From Rhodothermia bacterium (GTDB lineage: Bacteria > Bacteroidota > Rhodothermia > Rhodothermales > UBA2364): a stretch of DNA of 64,000 nucleotides. The translations under genes and the position numbers were made by a program. The stretch is taken from contig JAFLBZ010000006.1 in assembly GCA_017303715.1 (NCBI GenBank), positions 1 through 64,000 of the forward strand, read 5' to 3'. Below are positions 34,664 through 43,751 of this stretch, one piece after another; the stretch's first letter is position 1; each line of letters opens with the position of its first letter. Under the pieces are notes generated by a model. The model searched no databases, was not told the DNA's origin, and was given only the letters and a program-made list of their open reading frames with translations.

Positions 34664-35857
34664 ATGAATCGTCTTGCTTGGTTGTTGTTTTTTTGGTTGG
34701 GTTACGGAGTACCCCTTTCTGCACAAAGTTATGTTACGGCATTGCCACACGAAAGTGAAGGCATTATGGGGATGTTGCGTCGGTTCGAGTTACCCACAAC
34801 ACCAGAAATGGTTACACAATTCCGAAAGCTCAATAACCTAAAACCAAACGAAGGCGTCAAGATTGACAAAACCTACCGAATGCCTGTCCGACGGTATCGG
34901 TATAACCAAAAAAGTATCCGAACCACCTTAGGGATCACAGACTACAACCGAGCGCAGCGCATTGCCGATTACAACAACCGGATGACGGCAGAGGGTGTTC
35001 GTGAAGATGACTTCCTAACGTCGCTTTCGCTTTGGGTTCCGATACACGAGGCAAAAAACTTACGGCCTGCAACGACCGAACCAGAGATACGCATCCCACA
35101 GACGGCTTCCCCTCGTATTCAAGGCAATACGGCAAATTGGCCCATTTTCGGAAGCAAATATGCCGTCGTAAAGCGGAAAAATACACGCCTCGCTGGACGG
35201 GTGTACTATATAGATGCCGGACACGGCGGGCCAGATCCCGGAGCAACGGCTAAATTAGCAGACTTTGCAATGTATGAGGACGAATATGCCTACGATATTG
35301 CCCTGCGTTTGGCACGAAACCTCTTGCAACATGGAGCAAAGGTGTATCTCATCGTGCAAGACCCTAATGACGGTATCCGAGACGGTGCTTTTTTGACGCC
35401 AGATAAACATGAGGTTTTTCTAGGAAATGTAGAAATGGTAAACAATTTTGCAGATAGACTCCGCCAACGATCTGGAATTGTGAATGCGCTTTTCGAGCAG
35501 AATCCACAGGCAACCGCCCACCGCTTAATCTCTATCCACGTAGATTCACGTCAACTCAAGGACGTACCACAACCGATGGATCCGCACTTTTCTTATTTTT
35601 CCAGTAGTGATGAAGGGGCACGGCTTGCGAGAATCCTCTTTGAGGCCATGAAGCCGTATTATTCCACACAAGGCCGCACGTTTACCGGAACCATCGCCAC
35701 ACGAGACCAACTGCATATGTTGCTTTATCCCAAACCGATAGCCATCCTTGTTGAAACTGCCAATATCCAACATCCCGAAGATCAAGCCCGCCTCATGAAG
35801 TCGTCGTATCGTCAAGCTATTGCAGACCGACTTACCCTTGGGCTTTTGCAAGAATAA
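34664..35857 (+). CDS. N-acetylmuramoyl-L-alanine amidase (Amidase_3)
   Basis: Starting at ATG 34664 (a TTG nine bases upstream also opens the frame) gives 397 residues with a signal peptide (MNRLAWLLFFWLGYGVPLSAQ). Zinc amidase motifs are present in the C-terminal half: YIDAGHGGPDPGA, the ligand E in YEDEYAY, LISIHVDS and the catalytic glutamate in ILVETANIQ. The N-terminal third is not a recognised targeting domain. It cleaves the bond between muramic acid and stem peptide, probably in cell separation. Confidence 0.88.
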   Translation: MNRLAWLLFFWLGYGVPLSAQSYVTALPHESEGIMGMLRRFELPTTPEMVTQFRKLNNLKPNEGVKIDKTYRMPVRRYRYNQKSIRTTLGITDYNRAQRIADYNNRMTAEGVREDDFLTSLSLWVPIHEAKNLRPATTEPEIRIPQTASPRIQGNTANWPIFGSKYAVVKRKNTRLAGRVYYIDAGHGGPDPGATAKLADFAMYEDEYAYDIALRLARNLLQHGAKVYLIVQDPNDGIRDGAFLTPDKHEVFLGNVEMVNNFADRLRQRSGIVNALFEQNPQATAHRLISIHVDSRQLKDVPQPMDPHFSYFSSSDEGARLARILFEAMKPYYSTQGRTFTGTIATRDQLHMLLYPKPIAILVETANIQHPEDQARLMKSSYRQAIADRLTLGLLQE

Positions 35858-35927
35858 AAGACTCGGAGGTATAAAACAAAGGTAAACTCCAAATCCGAGC
35901 CCCCTCCCACCCAAAACCAGCACAATC

Positions 35928-37646
35928 ATGGCTTTATTTGTAGATCAGAAATTTCAGGCGTATCGCACACATATAGAAGAAATCGTAAAAGACCTCCACA
36001 ACCTTGCTTCGGAAGTGGGTTATCAAGAGTTACGTCAAACCGTAAGCGACCTCCGGAATCGGATCCACGAACCTTTCATGTTTGTAATCGTGGGCGAAGT
36101 CAAAGCCGGTAAAAGTAGTTTTATCAATGCTTTATTGGAAGCAAAAAAAGACATCTGCAAAGTTGCTCCAGCACCTTGTACCGATACCGTCCAACAAATC
36201 TTGTATGGTGAACATCAAGAAGTCGTGGTGGTAAATGAACACCTGAAAAAAATCTTTACACCAGAACCCATTCTACAGGAAATTGCGATTGTGGATACGC
36301 CCGGAACCAATACCATTGTGGCGCATCACCAAGAAATTACGGAACGTTTTATTCCAGCCTCCGATCTTATTGTCTTTGTATTTGAGTCAAAAAACCCGTA
36401 CCGACAATCTGCATGGGACTTCTTTGATTATATCCACAGCGATTGGCGGAAAAAAATCATCTTCGTCCTCCAACAAAAAGACCTGCTAAGTGCAGAGGAT
36501 TTGGCCATTAACAAACAGGGTGTCATTGATTTTGCCCTCAAAAAAGGGATTAAAAATCCGGTGGTTTTTACGGCTTCTGCCAAAATGGAACAAGAAGGGA
36601 AAGCCGAAGAAAGTGGTTTTACCGAAATTAGGGCCTATATCCGTGAAAATATTACGGGAGGAAAAGCACCCTATCTAAAACTCAGAAACAACATAAGCAC
36701 CTCCCAAAACATCAACGATAAACTTGCTGCGGCCTTAGACATCCGCGTAAAACAATATGAGGCCGACGTCGCTTTCCGCGAAGACATCAAAGAAACGTTG
36801 GATAGCCAAACACGGAAATCAGGAAAACAAGTTACGATCTTGGTGGAAAACTTGGTCGCCGGATACGACAACATCACACGGCGCGTAGAGCAAGAATTGG
36901 AAGAAGGGCTTTCGTTCTTTACCCTGCTAAAACGTTCTGTGTCCTCCATTTTCGATTCGGATGCTTCGCCACAGGCATGGATTAAGCACATCAGTCGCAA
37001 TTTTGAGCAGGACCTTCAAGCCGAAATGCGCCGTAAATTGGAGGAAGGCGTAGGCGATATTGCCGACCAAATCCAAACCATGGCGCGGTTGGTGGACATG
37101 AAAATCAAGAACAGCCAAACCGTCCTGAAAAACAACCACGAAATTTTTAGTGATATTGCCGAACGGCGTAGTACCGTATTGGCAGACCTCCAAAGCACGT
37201 TTACCACCTTTCTTAGCCGCTCCGAGAACTTTCGTGCCGATGGTCTTAGCGACCAAAATGCTTCTTTTTCCCCCAATATTGCTACCGGAAGCGGCTTGGC
37301 CATCATCGGTGTAATTCTCGCAACCGTCACTCAAGGCGCTGTTTTGGACATTACAGGCGGTTTATTGACCACCATGGGCTTGCTCTTCGCAGGCGTTACA
37401 GTGGGACTAAAACGCAAGCGGATCATGGACGAGTTCCGAAACGAGGTAGCACAAGGACGAACACAATTGGAAAAAGAGGTGCTTCAACGGCTTAGTTCGT
37501 ACATCACTACACTCAAAAATCGGATTGATGCAAATTTTAACGACTTCGATGCCTTGCTTGAACAAGAAGGGCGCTCCCTTGCGCTTTTCACGACGAGACA
37601 ACAAAACATCAAAAACCGATTGGAGGCATTAGACAAATCTTTTTAG
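35928..37646 (+). CDS. Dynamin-like GTPase
   Basis: The protein has 572 residues. The GTPase domain has the P-loop GEVKAGKS at 56-63, the switch threonine in CTDTVQQ, DTPGTN at 123-128 and QQKD in place of the G4 NKxD motif. A long helical region follows, with a hydrophobic hairpin at about 445-490 (GLAIIGVILATVTQGAVLDITGGLLTTM split by a turn) that could insert into membrane, and a coiled coil at the end. This is the layout of bacterial dynamin-like proteins that remodel membranes. It stands alone rather than as the usual tandem pair. Confidence 0.85.
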   Translation: MALFVDQKFQAYRTHIEEIVKDLHNLASEVGYQELRQTVSDLRNRIHEPFMFVIVGEVKAGKSSFINALLEAKKDICKVAPAPCTDTVQQILYGEHQEVVVVNEHLKKIFTPEPILQEIAIVDTPGTNTIVAHHQEITERFIPASDLIVFVFESKNPYRQSAWDFFDYIHSDWRKKIIFVLQQKDLLSAEDLAINKQGVIDFALKKGIKNPVVFTASAKMEQEGKAEESGFTEIRAYIRENITGGKAPYLKLRNNISTSQNINDKLAAALDIRVKQYEADVAFREDIKETLDSQTRKSGKQVTILVENLVAGYDNITRRVEQELEEGLSFFTLLKRSVSSIFDSDASPQAWIKHISRNFEQDLQAEMRRKLEEGVGDIADQIQTMARLVDMKIKNSQTVLKNNHEIFSDIAERRSTVLADLQSTFTTFLSRSENFRADGLSDQNASFSPNIATGSGLAIIGVILATVTQGAVLDITGGLLTTMGLLFAGVTVGLKRKRIMDEFRNEVAQGRTQLEKEVLQRLSSYITTLKNRIDANFNDFDALLEQEGRSLALFTTRQQNIKNRLEALDKSF

Positions 37647-37724
37647 TCCGTACTTCTTCGCTAAACGCTGTTCTGGACAGACGCACATACCAGATTTCGA
37701 CAGACTTTAGCACCTGATAACCAT

Positions 37725-38171
37725 ATGAATTTACAAGACTTCCCGCTTAAAACCTTTGATAAAATTCGGTATAACGATACCGATCGCCAAGGACATGTAA
37801 ACAATGCTGTTTTTGCTAGTTTTTTGGAGACGGGACGTGTGGAGGTCTTATATAGTTCGTCAAATCCAATTCTTTTACAAGGGACAAGTTTTGTAATCGC
37901 CTCCTTGAAATTGAATTTTAGAAGAGAGATTAATTGGCCGGGGCGTGTAGAAATTGGTACGGGTGTCACCAAAATTGGAAATAGCTCAATTGTTCTGTTT
38001 CAAGCATTGTTTCAAAGTGATCAATGTGTGGCGGATGCAGAGACTGTGATTGTACAGGTTTCTAACGCAGTAGGCTCAAGTTTGCCGCTGGGTCTTGCCG
38101 CACGAGATACGCTAAAAAAGTGGTTCCTCAAACCTTTTACCAATAGCTCCGTTGGCGAGATACCATTGTAG
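37725..38171 (+). CDS. Acyl-CoA thioesterase-like hotdog protein (4HBT)
   Basis: The protein has 148 residues. RYNDTDRQGHVNNAVFASFLETGR is the 4-hydroxybenzoyl-CoA thioesterase/YbgC-type active-site segment (D in YNDTDRQGHVNN). SFVIASLKLNFRRE and IGTGVTKIGNSS follow in the usual order. It probably hydrolyses acyl-CoA thioesters; the chain preference is unknown. Confidence 0.85.
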   Translation: MNLQDFPLKTFDKIRYNDTDRQGHVNNAVFASFLETGRVEVLYSSSNPILLQGTSFVIASLKLNFRREINWPGRVEIGTGVTKIGNSSIVLFQALFQSDQCVADAETVIVQVSNAVGSSLPLGLAARDTLKKWFLKPFTNSSVGEIPL

Positions 38172-38758
38172 AAAACGTTTCTGAACGAACGACAGCGCAC
38201 CATCGGGACAACATCTTCCTATCTTCAATCCGATACTTGAACCTGTTAGAAGCCAGTGACTTAAAGTACATCTGGGAAGAAATAAATTTAATTATAGAGC
38301 GCTAATTCGTTTAATAACCACAATATAAAACCAACCACTTATTTGTGTTAAATCAGGGCTAAAGCCTTTTATTTTTCGTTGGTCACACCTCCGCCCAAAA
38401 TGGACGGCGTTAATGTAGCGTTAGGCGTATGTTTTTCCTGAATGCCTCCGCTCTATCTGACGGCGTTAAGAAGTGTTTGGGGTTGCTTGATGTTCCCAAA
38501 ATAACGGGTGATGATGCCACATTTCCAGCTTGAATTTAACCCCTTGCTTTAGCTTGGGGTTGTCTTCAGCGGACTCCTCCCGCTGGCTTTAGCCATGAAA
38601 AAGAAGGCAAGTCGTTTAATACCATCAATTTTAAACCCGCAACTCGCGTAATAACAACACCTTAAAATCCATAACTCACATTGGTACTTTACCCCTAAAA
38701 CGACAATAGCCCATCCCCAAACAAGAATAGGCTATTGAAAAATAATCGCATAAGGGCA
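38172..38758. other. 587-bp non-coding region with three hairpins sharing a GCTTTAGC core
   Basis: No gene is visible. Hairpins with a TTTA/TAAA loop core occur at 38355-38370 (AGGGCTAAAGCCTTTT), 38538-38561 (AACCCC...GGGGTT enclosing GCTTTAGC) and 38584-38595 (TGGCTTTAGCCA). The first is followed by ATTTTTCG, like the tandem repeat units at 3095-3290. A weak terminator candidate for the sigma gene lies at 38704-38737. Confidence 0.5.
38704..38737 (-). terminator. Weak terminator candidate after the sigma factor gene
   Basis: CAATAGCC (38704-38711) pairs with GGCTATTG (38730-38737) over eight bases with an 18-base loop. On the minus strand it is followed by TCGTTTT, a short T-run. It lies about 20 bases beyond the sigma gene stop. 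Confidence 0.4.
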
Positions 38759-39598
38759 TTAGCCAATGTGCATTTGCAATTCCTCGCGGCGGTGTTTTTG
38801 CCGCAACTTACGAAGGGCTTTTTCTTTGATCTGGCGAACCCGTTCGCGAGTTAGGTTAAAGCGCTGACCAATTTCCTCCAACGTAAGGGGGTGCTCACGC
38901 CCAATACCAAAATAAAGGCGGGTGATCTCCGCTTCGCGGGGGTGTAACATGCTCAAAGCCCGTTCGATGTCAATTTTCAACGACTCATCCATCAGTGTTT
39001 CATCTGGAGAAAGGCTATCTTCATGTGGCAATACATCCAGAAGGCTGTTTTCGTCGTCGTCATTAAATGGGGCATCCATCGAAAGGTGGCGTCCTGTATG
39101 TTGCATGGCCTCTCGGATTTTTTCCACATCCACGCCCAACTCCATCGCCAATTCCTCGAAGTTTGGGGCACGTTCATGGATTTGCGCGAGCTTGGCACTC
39201 GTTTTCCGAATTTTGGAAATGGTTCCAATGCGGTTTAGAGGTAAACGAACCACACGGCTCTGCTCAGCCAATGCCTGCAAAATGGCCTGTCGAATCCACC
39301 ATACGGCATACGAAATAAACTTAAAGCCCCGCGTTTCGTCGAAGCGCTGTGCCGCTTTGATGAGACCGTAGTTCCCTTCGTTGATCAAATCTGCAAGTGA
39401 AAGCCCCTGTCCCTGATATTTTTTGGCTACGGAAACCACAAACCGTAAATTGGCACGGGTTAATTCGTGCAAGGCTTTGCGATCGCCATCTTTAATTCGC
39501 CGTGCAAGTTCAACTTCTTTTTCGGGGGAAAGGAGCGGAATTTGGCCAATCTCTTGGAGATATTGATCCAACATTCGCTGCTGTCGTGGAACGTACAT
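38759..39598 (-). CDS. rpoD: Primary sigma factor (short RpoD type)
   Basis: The 279-residue protein lacks region 1.1 and has regions 1.2 ([14 protein letters not shown]), 2 ([28 protein letters not shown] and [15 protein letters not shown]), 3 and 4.2 ([28 protein letters not shown]). This compact form is the housekeeping sigma factor of Bacteroidota, which recognises TTTG/TAnnTTTG promoters. It is divergent from folP, with a 328-bp region between. Confidence 0.92.
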   Translation of the reverse strand: MYVPRQQRMLDQYLQEIGQIPLLSPEKEVELARRIKDGDRKALHELTRANLRFVVSVAKKYQGQGLSLADLINEGNYGLIKAAQRFDETRGFKFISYAVWWIRQAILQALAEQSRVVRLPLNRIGTISKIRKTSAKLAQIHERAPNFEELAMELGVDVEKIREAMQHTGRHLSMDAPFNDDDENSLLDVLPHEDSLSPDETLMDESLKIDIERALSMLHPREAEITRLYFGIGREHPLTLEEIGQRFNLTRERVRQIKEKALRKLRQKHRREELQMHIG

Positions 39599-39926
39599 AA
39601 TGGATTGTTCTGAACTATTTAGTGGGTGTAACAGTGATTATGGCGGTGTGTTGGTCTAAGCAGATGATTTATAAGGTAGATGATCTATTTCACAAATGAT
39701 CTTTGAGGGCGGAATATGGTGGATGTAAGTCTGCTAATTTAAGGATTACCATACACAGTTACAAAAAGAGGAATACACCTTCATTAAAAACAAGTGACCT
39801 CATTGACGCCACAAACTTGCCCTATGTTCCGCTACACACTTAAAAACTTTTGTAAATATGTTGTTTTAATGCGTCTTTTATTTATTTTTTGCAAGTCACG
39901 CGGTTTATGATGCACGAAAAAACCGA
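39599..39926. other. Divergent promoter region between the sigma factor and folP
   Basis: No gene, repeat or strong hairpin is visible in these 328 bases. A T-rich block just ahead of folP (TATTTTTTGC near 39884) resembles a loose -7 box with a preceding TTTTG near 39850, but the spacing does not fit well. Confidence 0.4.
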
Positions 39927-40832
39927 ATGTTTAATTTGAGAATGGCAAACCAGCACCCATTTTACATCCCAACCCAAAAAGGAATCCTAAAGCTTGGGCC
40001 AAAGGACAAGCCCATAGTGATGGGGATTTTGAACATCACGCCAGACTCCTTCTCGGACGGCGGCCTATATTTAAAAGTTCCAGCCGCCCTCAAACGTGCC
40101 GAAGTGATGCTACACGAGGGTGCAACACTATTGGACTTGGGGGCGGCCTCTTCGCGCCCCAAAGGACAAGTCTATGGGGACGGGGCAAGCGTATTGCCTG
40201 TTAAAACCGAACGTGCTCGGCTCATTCCAGTGGTAGAAGCCCTTGTGCGCCACTTCCCAGAGGCCATTTTATCCATAGACACCTTTAATTCGGAGGTCGC
40301 AAAAGCGGCATTGGAAGCCGGCGCAGATATATTGAACGACATTACTGCCCTCCGCTTCGACCCCAACATGGCCACTGTTGCGGCACAGCATAACGCCCCT
40401 TTAATCCTTATGCACGCTGTTGGACTGCCCGGCGAAATGCCCCACCACCTCGAAAACGTCGAGATTTTAGCCACTGTATGCGGTGCGTTGAAGACGGCCA
40501 TCCAGAAAGCCCGCTTTGCTGGCGTTAAACACCTGATTACTGATCCCGGGTTTGGTTTTGGCAAGAGCCATACGGAGAATTTAGCCTTGATCAATGGGAT
40601 TCCGTCACTTTTGGAATTGGGATACCCCGTACTTGTGGGCGTTTCTCGGAAAAGCACGATCGGTGCACTTTTGCAGAGAGAAGGCATACCGCTCCCACCA
40701 GAGCAGCGTTTGTATGGAACATTAGGAGTAACGGCCGTGGCCCTACAACGTGGTACAAAAATTATTCGTACACACGATGTTCGAGAAACAAAACAGTTCT
40801 TAGAACTTTTCTACTTAACCGAACTTGCATAA
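39927..40832 (+). CDS. folP: Dihydropteroate synthase
   Basis: The protein has 301 residues. MGILNITPDSFSDGG and the second signature GATLLDLGAASSRP (normally GAxIIDIGGESTRP) are present, with LSIDTF, ILNDITALRF, LILMH, DPGFGFGKS, LVGVSRKS and a final RTHDV. It joins p-aminobenzoate to the pterin precursor in folate synthesis. The second motif reads AASSRP where most enzymes have GESTRP. The start could also be ATG 39942. It is followed by a terminator. Confidence 0.93.
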   Translation: MFNLRMANQHPFYIPTQKGILKLGPKDKPIVMGILNITPDSFSDGGLYLKVPAALKRAEVMLHEGATLLDLGAASSRPKGQVYGDGASVLPVKTERARLIPVVEALVRHFPEAILSIDTFNSEVAKAALEAGADILNDITALRFDPNMATVAAQHNAPLILMHAVGLPGEMPHHLENVEILATVCGALKTAIQKARFAGVKHLITDPGFGFGKSHTENLALINGIPSLLELGYPVLVGVSRKSTIGALLQREGIPLPPEQRLYGTLGVTAVALQRGTKIIRTHDVRETKQFLELFYLTELA

Positions 40833-40838
40833 TTATTC

Positions 40839-40866
40839 AAAAAAGCCCGTATGGGGTCTTTTTTTT
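40839..40866 (+). terminator. Terminator after folP
   Basis: AAAAAAGCCC (40839-40848) pairs with GGGTCTTTTTT after a short loop, with one mismatch, and ends in a run of eight T. Confidence 0.75.
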
Positions 40867-41179
40867 GCAAAACTCAAGGACATATCCGAAAGAATTTGAA
40901 ACATGACAACGCATGTTAAAAAAATGATACCAAAAATGATATTGTATGTTTTTAAGGTATCTTTTTTTGTATCTTTAGCACAGCAAAACAGGCGGCACAA
41001 CCACATCACCAAAGTCGCTTGTGGAGAACCTTTCTTGTTCTTAATACCTTTCTCGAACAACATAATGGTGGGATTAGACAGGCAATGGTTCCTGTCTCTA
41101 CAAACAAAGGCTTTCTCTTTTCTTGGGGAAAGCCTTTGTTTGTGGTCAAATTCATACGGCGGGAAGTTTGTTCCACTTC
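40867..41179. ncRNA. Non-coding region with serial hairpins; small RNA candidate
   Basis: Frames on both strands cross this 313-bp stretch but neither looks like a protein. From a promoter-like TATCTTTA near 40970 it holds TTGTTC/GAACAA (about 41036-41061), AGACAGG/CCTGTCT (41076-41097) and a 16-bp perfect stem at 41100-41143. Serial hairpins ending in a terminator suggest a small RNA on the plus strand. No known RNA family was recognised. Confidence 0.35.
41100..41143. terminator. Strong bidirectional hairpin after the SIMPL gene
   Basis: Sixteen bases (ACAAACAAAGGCTTTC, 41100-41115) pair perfectly with 41128-41143. The stem carries A-rich and T-rich flanks but no long T-run. It stands 37 bases beyond the minus-strand SIMPL stop and could end transcription from either side. 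Confidence 0.7.
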
Positions 41180-41875
41180 TCATTTAATCCCAAACTTCAC
41201 ATAAACCGAGAGTTGAATTTTGATTTTGCTAAATTGGATATCATCCTCGCCAGATACGGCATCCGCCACACCTGCGATGGATTCCATGATCCGATTTTGA
41301 ACATTACTTAAGGGTGTAGGCGCATAGAGGTCACGTTCCTGTACCACAAGCGGTTTTCCTGTTTGTTCGCCAATAGCGGCCAAGAGGTAATCGGCTTTTG
41401 CTTTAGCAGCTTTTATGGCTTGAATACGCACCTCGCGTCGGAGTTCATCCATTTTGGAATGATATACCCGTACAACATTGGCTTCTGTAATGGCAATCTG
41501 GTCTAATGCCTCGAAGAGGTTACCAAGTGTAGGGGCATCATTCAGTTTAAGTTCATAGTCCTTTCGGGTAATAACGTCCTTGGTTTTGCGGCTAACTCGG
41601 ATATATCCCGCATTTGCACCTGCCACCGAGAGTTGATCCAGACCAATGTTCAAGCGGCGTAGCGTGTCTTTGAGCTTTTCTTCTTGTGCCTCGATAGTCA
41701 CTTTATTCCGGCCTTCAAAGCGTTCGCGGAGGGTAATCGAAACGTAAATCTCATCTGGAACAACCTCTTTTTCGGCGGTTCCGGTGACGTCAATGTATGG
41801 AACTTCTTCGATTTTGCTTTGACCAAAGGCCGGCAAAAAAGCAACAAACAAGAGGATAAGGAATTGTTTTTTCAT
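41180..41875 (-). CDS. SIMPL-domain (DUF541) exported protein
   Basis: The start at ATG 41875 gives 231 residues with a signal peptide (MKKQFLILLFVAFLPAFGQ); the open frame extends 22 codons further upstream. YIDVTGTAEKEVVPDEIYVSI is the SIMPL start, and QIAITEANVVRVYHSKMDELRREVRIQAIKAAKAKADYLL the conserved middle. Members are periplasmic or outer-membrane proteins of unclear function. It is divergent from the sulfatase gene. Confidence 0.85.
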   Translation of the reverse strand: MKKQFLILLFVAFLPAFGQSKIEEVPYIDVTGTAEKEVVPDEIYVSITLRERFEGRNKVTIEAQEEKLKDTLRRLNIGLDQLSVAGANAGYIRVSRKTKDVITRKDYELKLNDAPTLGNLFEALDQIAITEANVVRVYHSKMDELRREVRIQAIKAAKAKADYLLAAIGEQTGKPLVVQERDLYAPTPLSNVQNRIMESIAGVADAVSGEDDIQFSKIKIQLSVYVKFGIK

Positions 41876-42033
41876 GGCTTTATGGATTGATAATGAATGA
41901 TGATATGTGCAACGCACCCATAAGGTACAACGAACAACCACAAAGGGTATTGTATGCTGTGGGCAATAGCTTATTTTATCCCATTAACGAAGCGCAGAGA
42001 CATCAGCAAACAACTATAATAATACCAACTGGT

Positions 42034-43521
42034 ATGAGACTCTTTTACCCAAAGTTACTTTTGCTACCCTTCTTGTTCTGGGGAATTTCGTGTACGGGAA
42101 GCAATACCCATCAGGCGGAGCGAATGCCCAACATCATTTATATCATGGCCGATGACCTCGGTTATGGGAGTTTGGGGAGTTATGGCCAGAAGCTGATTCG
42201 GACGCCACATTTGGATCAAATGGCACGAGAGGGCCTTCGGTTTACGCGGTTTTATGCTGGTAGTACGGTTTGTGCCCCTTCGCGGAATACACTCCTTACG
42301 GGACTTTCGACCGCAAGATCACTGATTCGTGGCAATCAGGAGTTCGGTGGATTTCTTGACGATGAGGAGCGTGGTCAATACCCACTGCCGCCGGGGACGG
42401 AAACCTTAGCCCGCTTCCTGCAACTGCACGGTTATGCGACGGGACTTGTTGGGAAATGGGGATTGGGAGGACCACAATCCACTGGGCTACCGAATCTGCA
42501 TGGATTTGATTTTTTTTATGGGTATTTAGACCAAAAACAAGCCCATAATTTTTACCCATCTCATTTTTGGCGCAACCAAATATGGGAGGCGACACGCAAT
42601 GGCTATTTTAGCCCACATCAAAAACTGAAAGGCGATCCTTCGGATGCACGTGCTTACGACTCGTTTACGGGTGTAGATTATGCCACTGACCTGTTTGGCG
42701 AAGAAGCCTTGCAGTTTATTCAGCAGCACCGCACAAAGCCATTTTTTCTGTATTTACCCTATACCGCCCCACATTTGGCCTTGCAAGCACCAGAGGATGC
42801 GATTGCAGAATATGACGGGGTCTTTGACGAAACAGCGTACATAGGCGATAAAGGATATTTACCACACCCCAAGCCAAAAGCAGCCTATGCAGCCATGATC
42901 ACCCGAATGGACAAGCAAATTGGGCGAATGATGCAAGTCCTTAAAAATCTAAACTTAGACCAAAATACGCTTGTCATTTTTACCAGCGATAATGGGGCAA
43001 GTTTTAAAATGGGTGGCTTCGATCCAGATTTCTTCACCGCCAATGGCGCACTAAGAGGGTATAAACAAGACCTCTTAGAAGGCGGTATTCGGGTCCCTTT
43101 TATAGCACGGTGGCCCGGCAAAATCGCACCCAATACCACGACAGACCACATCAGTGCGAATTGGGATGTTTTTGCAACAGTTGCACATCTTGTCGGGAAG
43201 CCATTATCGAACCAGCAAGAAGGGGTTTCTTTTCTCCCGACGCTCCTCAACAAGGGTATACAAGCCGAGCATGATTGGCTTTATTGGGAATTTCCCGAAG
43301 TTAAAGATGGCATTCAGGCAGTGCTATGGGGGAAATGGAAAGGCATCCGAACTGGCTGGTTGAAAACTCCAGAGGCTCCAATCGAACTCTATGATTTAAC
43401 CAATGATCCTGCCGAGCGGAACAACATTGCAGCCGATCATGCTGATGTGGTGGCACACCTCAAAACGTTATTTGCAAAAAGACAGGTGGCCCCACTTCCC
43501 CATTGGAATCCAGTTTACTGA
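42034..43521 (+). CDS. Sulfatase lipoprotein
   Basis: The start ATG 42034 gives 495 residues with a lipoprotein signal (LLLLPFLFWGISC, C20); the open frame reaches upstream to 41887 over the divergent promoter and is disregarded. MADDLGYG supplies the calcium ligands and C80-APSR the C-x-P-S-R motif whose cysteine is converted to formylglycine. FTSDNGA and TGxxTxR-like LLTG complete the active site. It probably removes sulfate esters from glycans. No maturation enzyme is in the window. Confidence 0.88.
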   Translation: MRLFYPKLLLLPFLFWGISCTGSNTHQAERMPNIIYIMADDLGYGSLGSYGQKLIRTPHLDQMAREGLRFTRFYAGSTVCAPSRNTLLTGLSTARSLIRGNQEFGGFLDDEERGQYPLPPGTETLARFLQLHGYATGLVGKWGLGGPQSTGLPNLHGFDFFYGYLDQKQAHNFYPSHFWRNQIWEATRNGYFSPHQKLKGDPSDARAYDSFTGVDYATDLFGEEALQFIQQHRTKPFFLYLPYTAPHLALQAPEDAIAEYDGVFDETAYIGDKGYLPHPKPKAAYAAMITRMDKQIGRMMQVLKNLNLDQNTLVIFTSDNGASFKMGGFDPDFFTANGALRGYKQDLLEGGIRVPFIARWPGKIAPNTTTDHISANWDVFATVAHLVGKPLSNQQEGVSFLPTLLNKGIQAEHDWLYWEFPEVKDGIQAVLWGKWKGIRTGWLKTPEAPIELYDLTNDPAERNNIAADHADVVAHLKTLFAKRQVAPLPHWNPVY

Positions 43522-43542
43522 TCGGAATCCAGTTTACTGATC
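43505..43542. repeat. Perfect 19-bp tandem duplication at a convergent gene end
   Basis: GGAATCCAGTTTACTGATC occurs at 43505-43523 and again at 43524-43542. The first copy carries the sulfatase stop; on the minus strand the frame change between copies produces the stop of the small membrane protein gene. Confidence 0.95.
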
Positions 43543-43751
43543 GGCTTGGGAGGCTCTTTTTGTTGGGTTGCTCTATCGCGGAGGTATCGCCTAAGCGAAA
43601 GCAATCCGGCGACGGCCGCACCTACGATAAAATCTTGGCTATTGAGGGGCCGGCCTCTCATCAGAACGCCCAATAAAGAGGAAAGTCCCAAAAAGATGGC
43701 ATACACCACCACAAAGTGAATAACAAGCGTTTTAAAAGAAGATTTTGGCAT
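43515..43751 (-). CDS. Small two-pass membrane protein
   Basis: The 78-residue protein has two likely membrane segments (FKTLVIHFVVVYAIFLGLSSLL and DFIVGAAVAGLLSL), then a basic tail. No family was recognised. The gene overlaps the convergent sulfatase gene by seven bases, and its C-terminus (ISKLDSDQ) is set by the 19-bp duplication. Confidence 0.6.
   Translation of the reverse strand: MPKSSFKTLVIHFVVVYAIFLGLSSLLGVLMRGRPLNSQDFIVGAAVAGLLSLRRYLRDRATQQKEPPKPISKLDSDQ

Noticed and set aside
40833-41187. Overlapping ORFs of 94 and 116 residues on opposite strands
   Set aside because: Both run through serial hairpins, neither resembles a protein family, and a non-coding reading is simpler.
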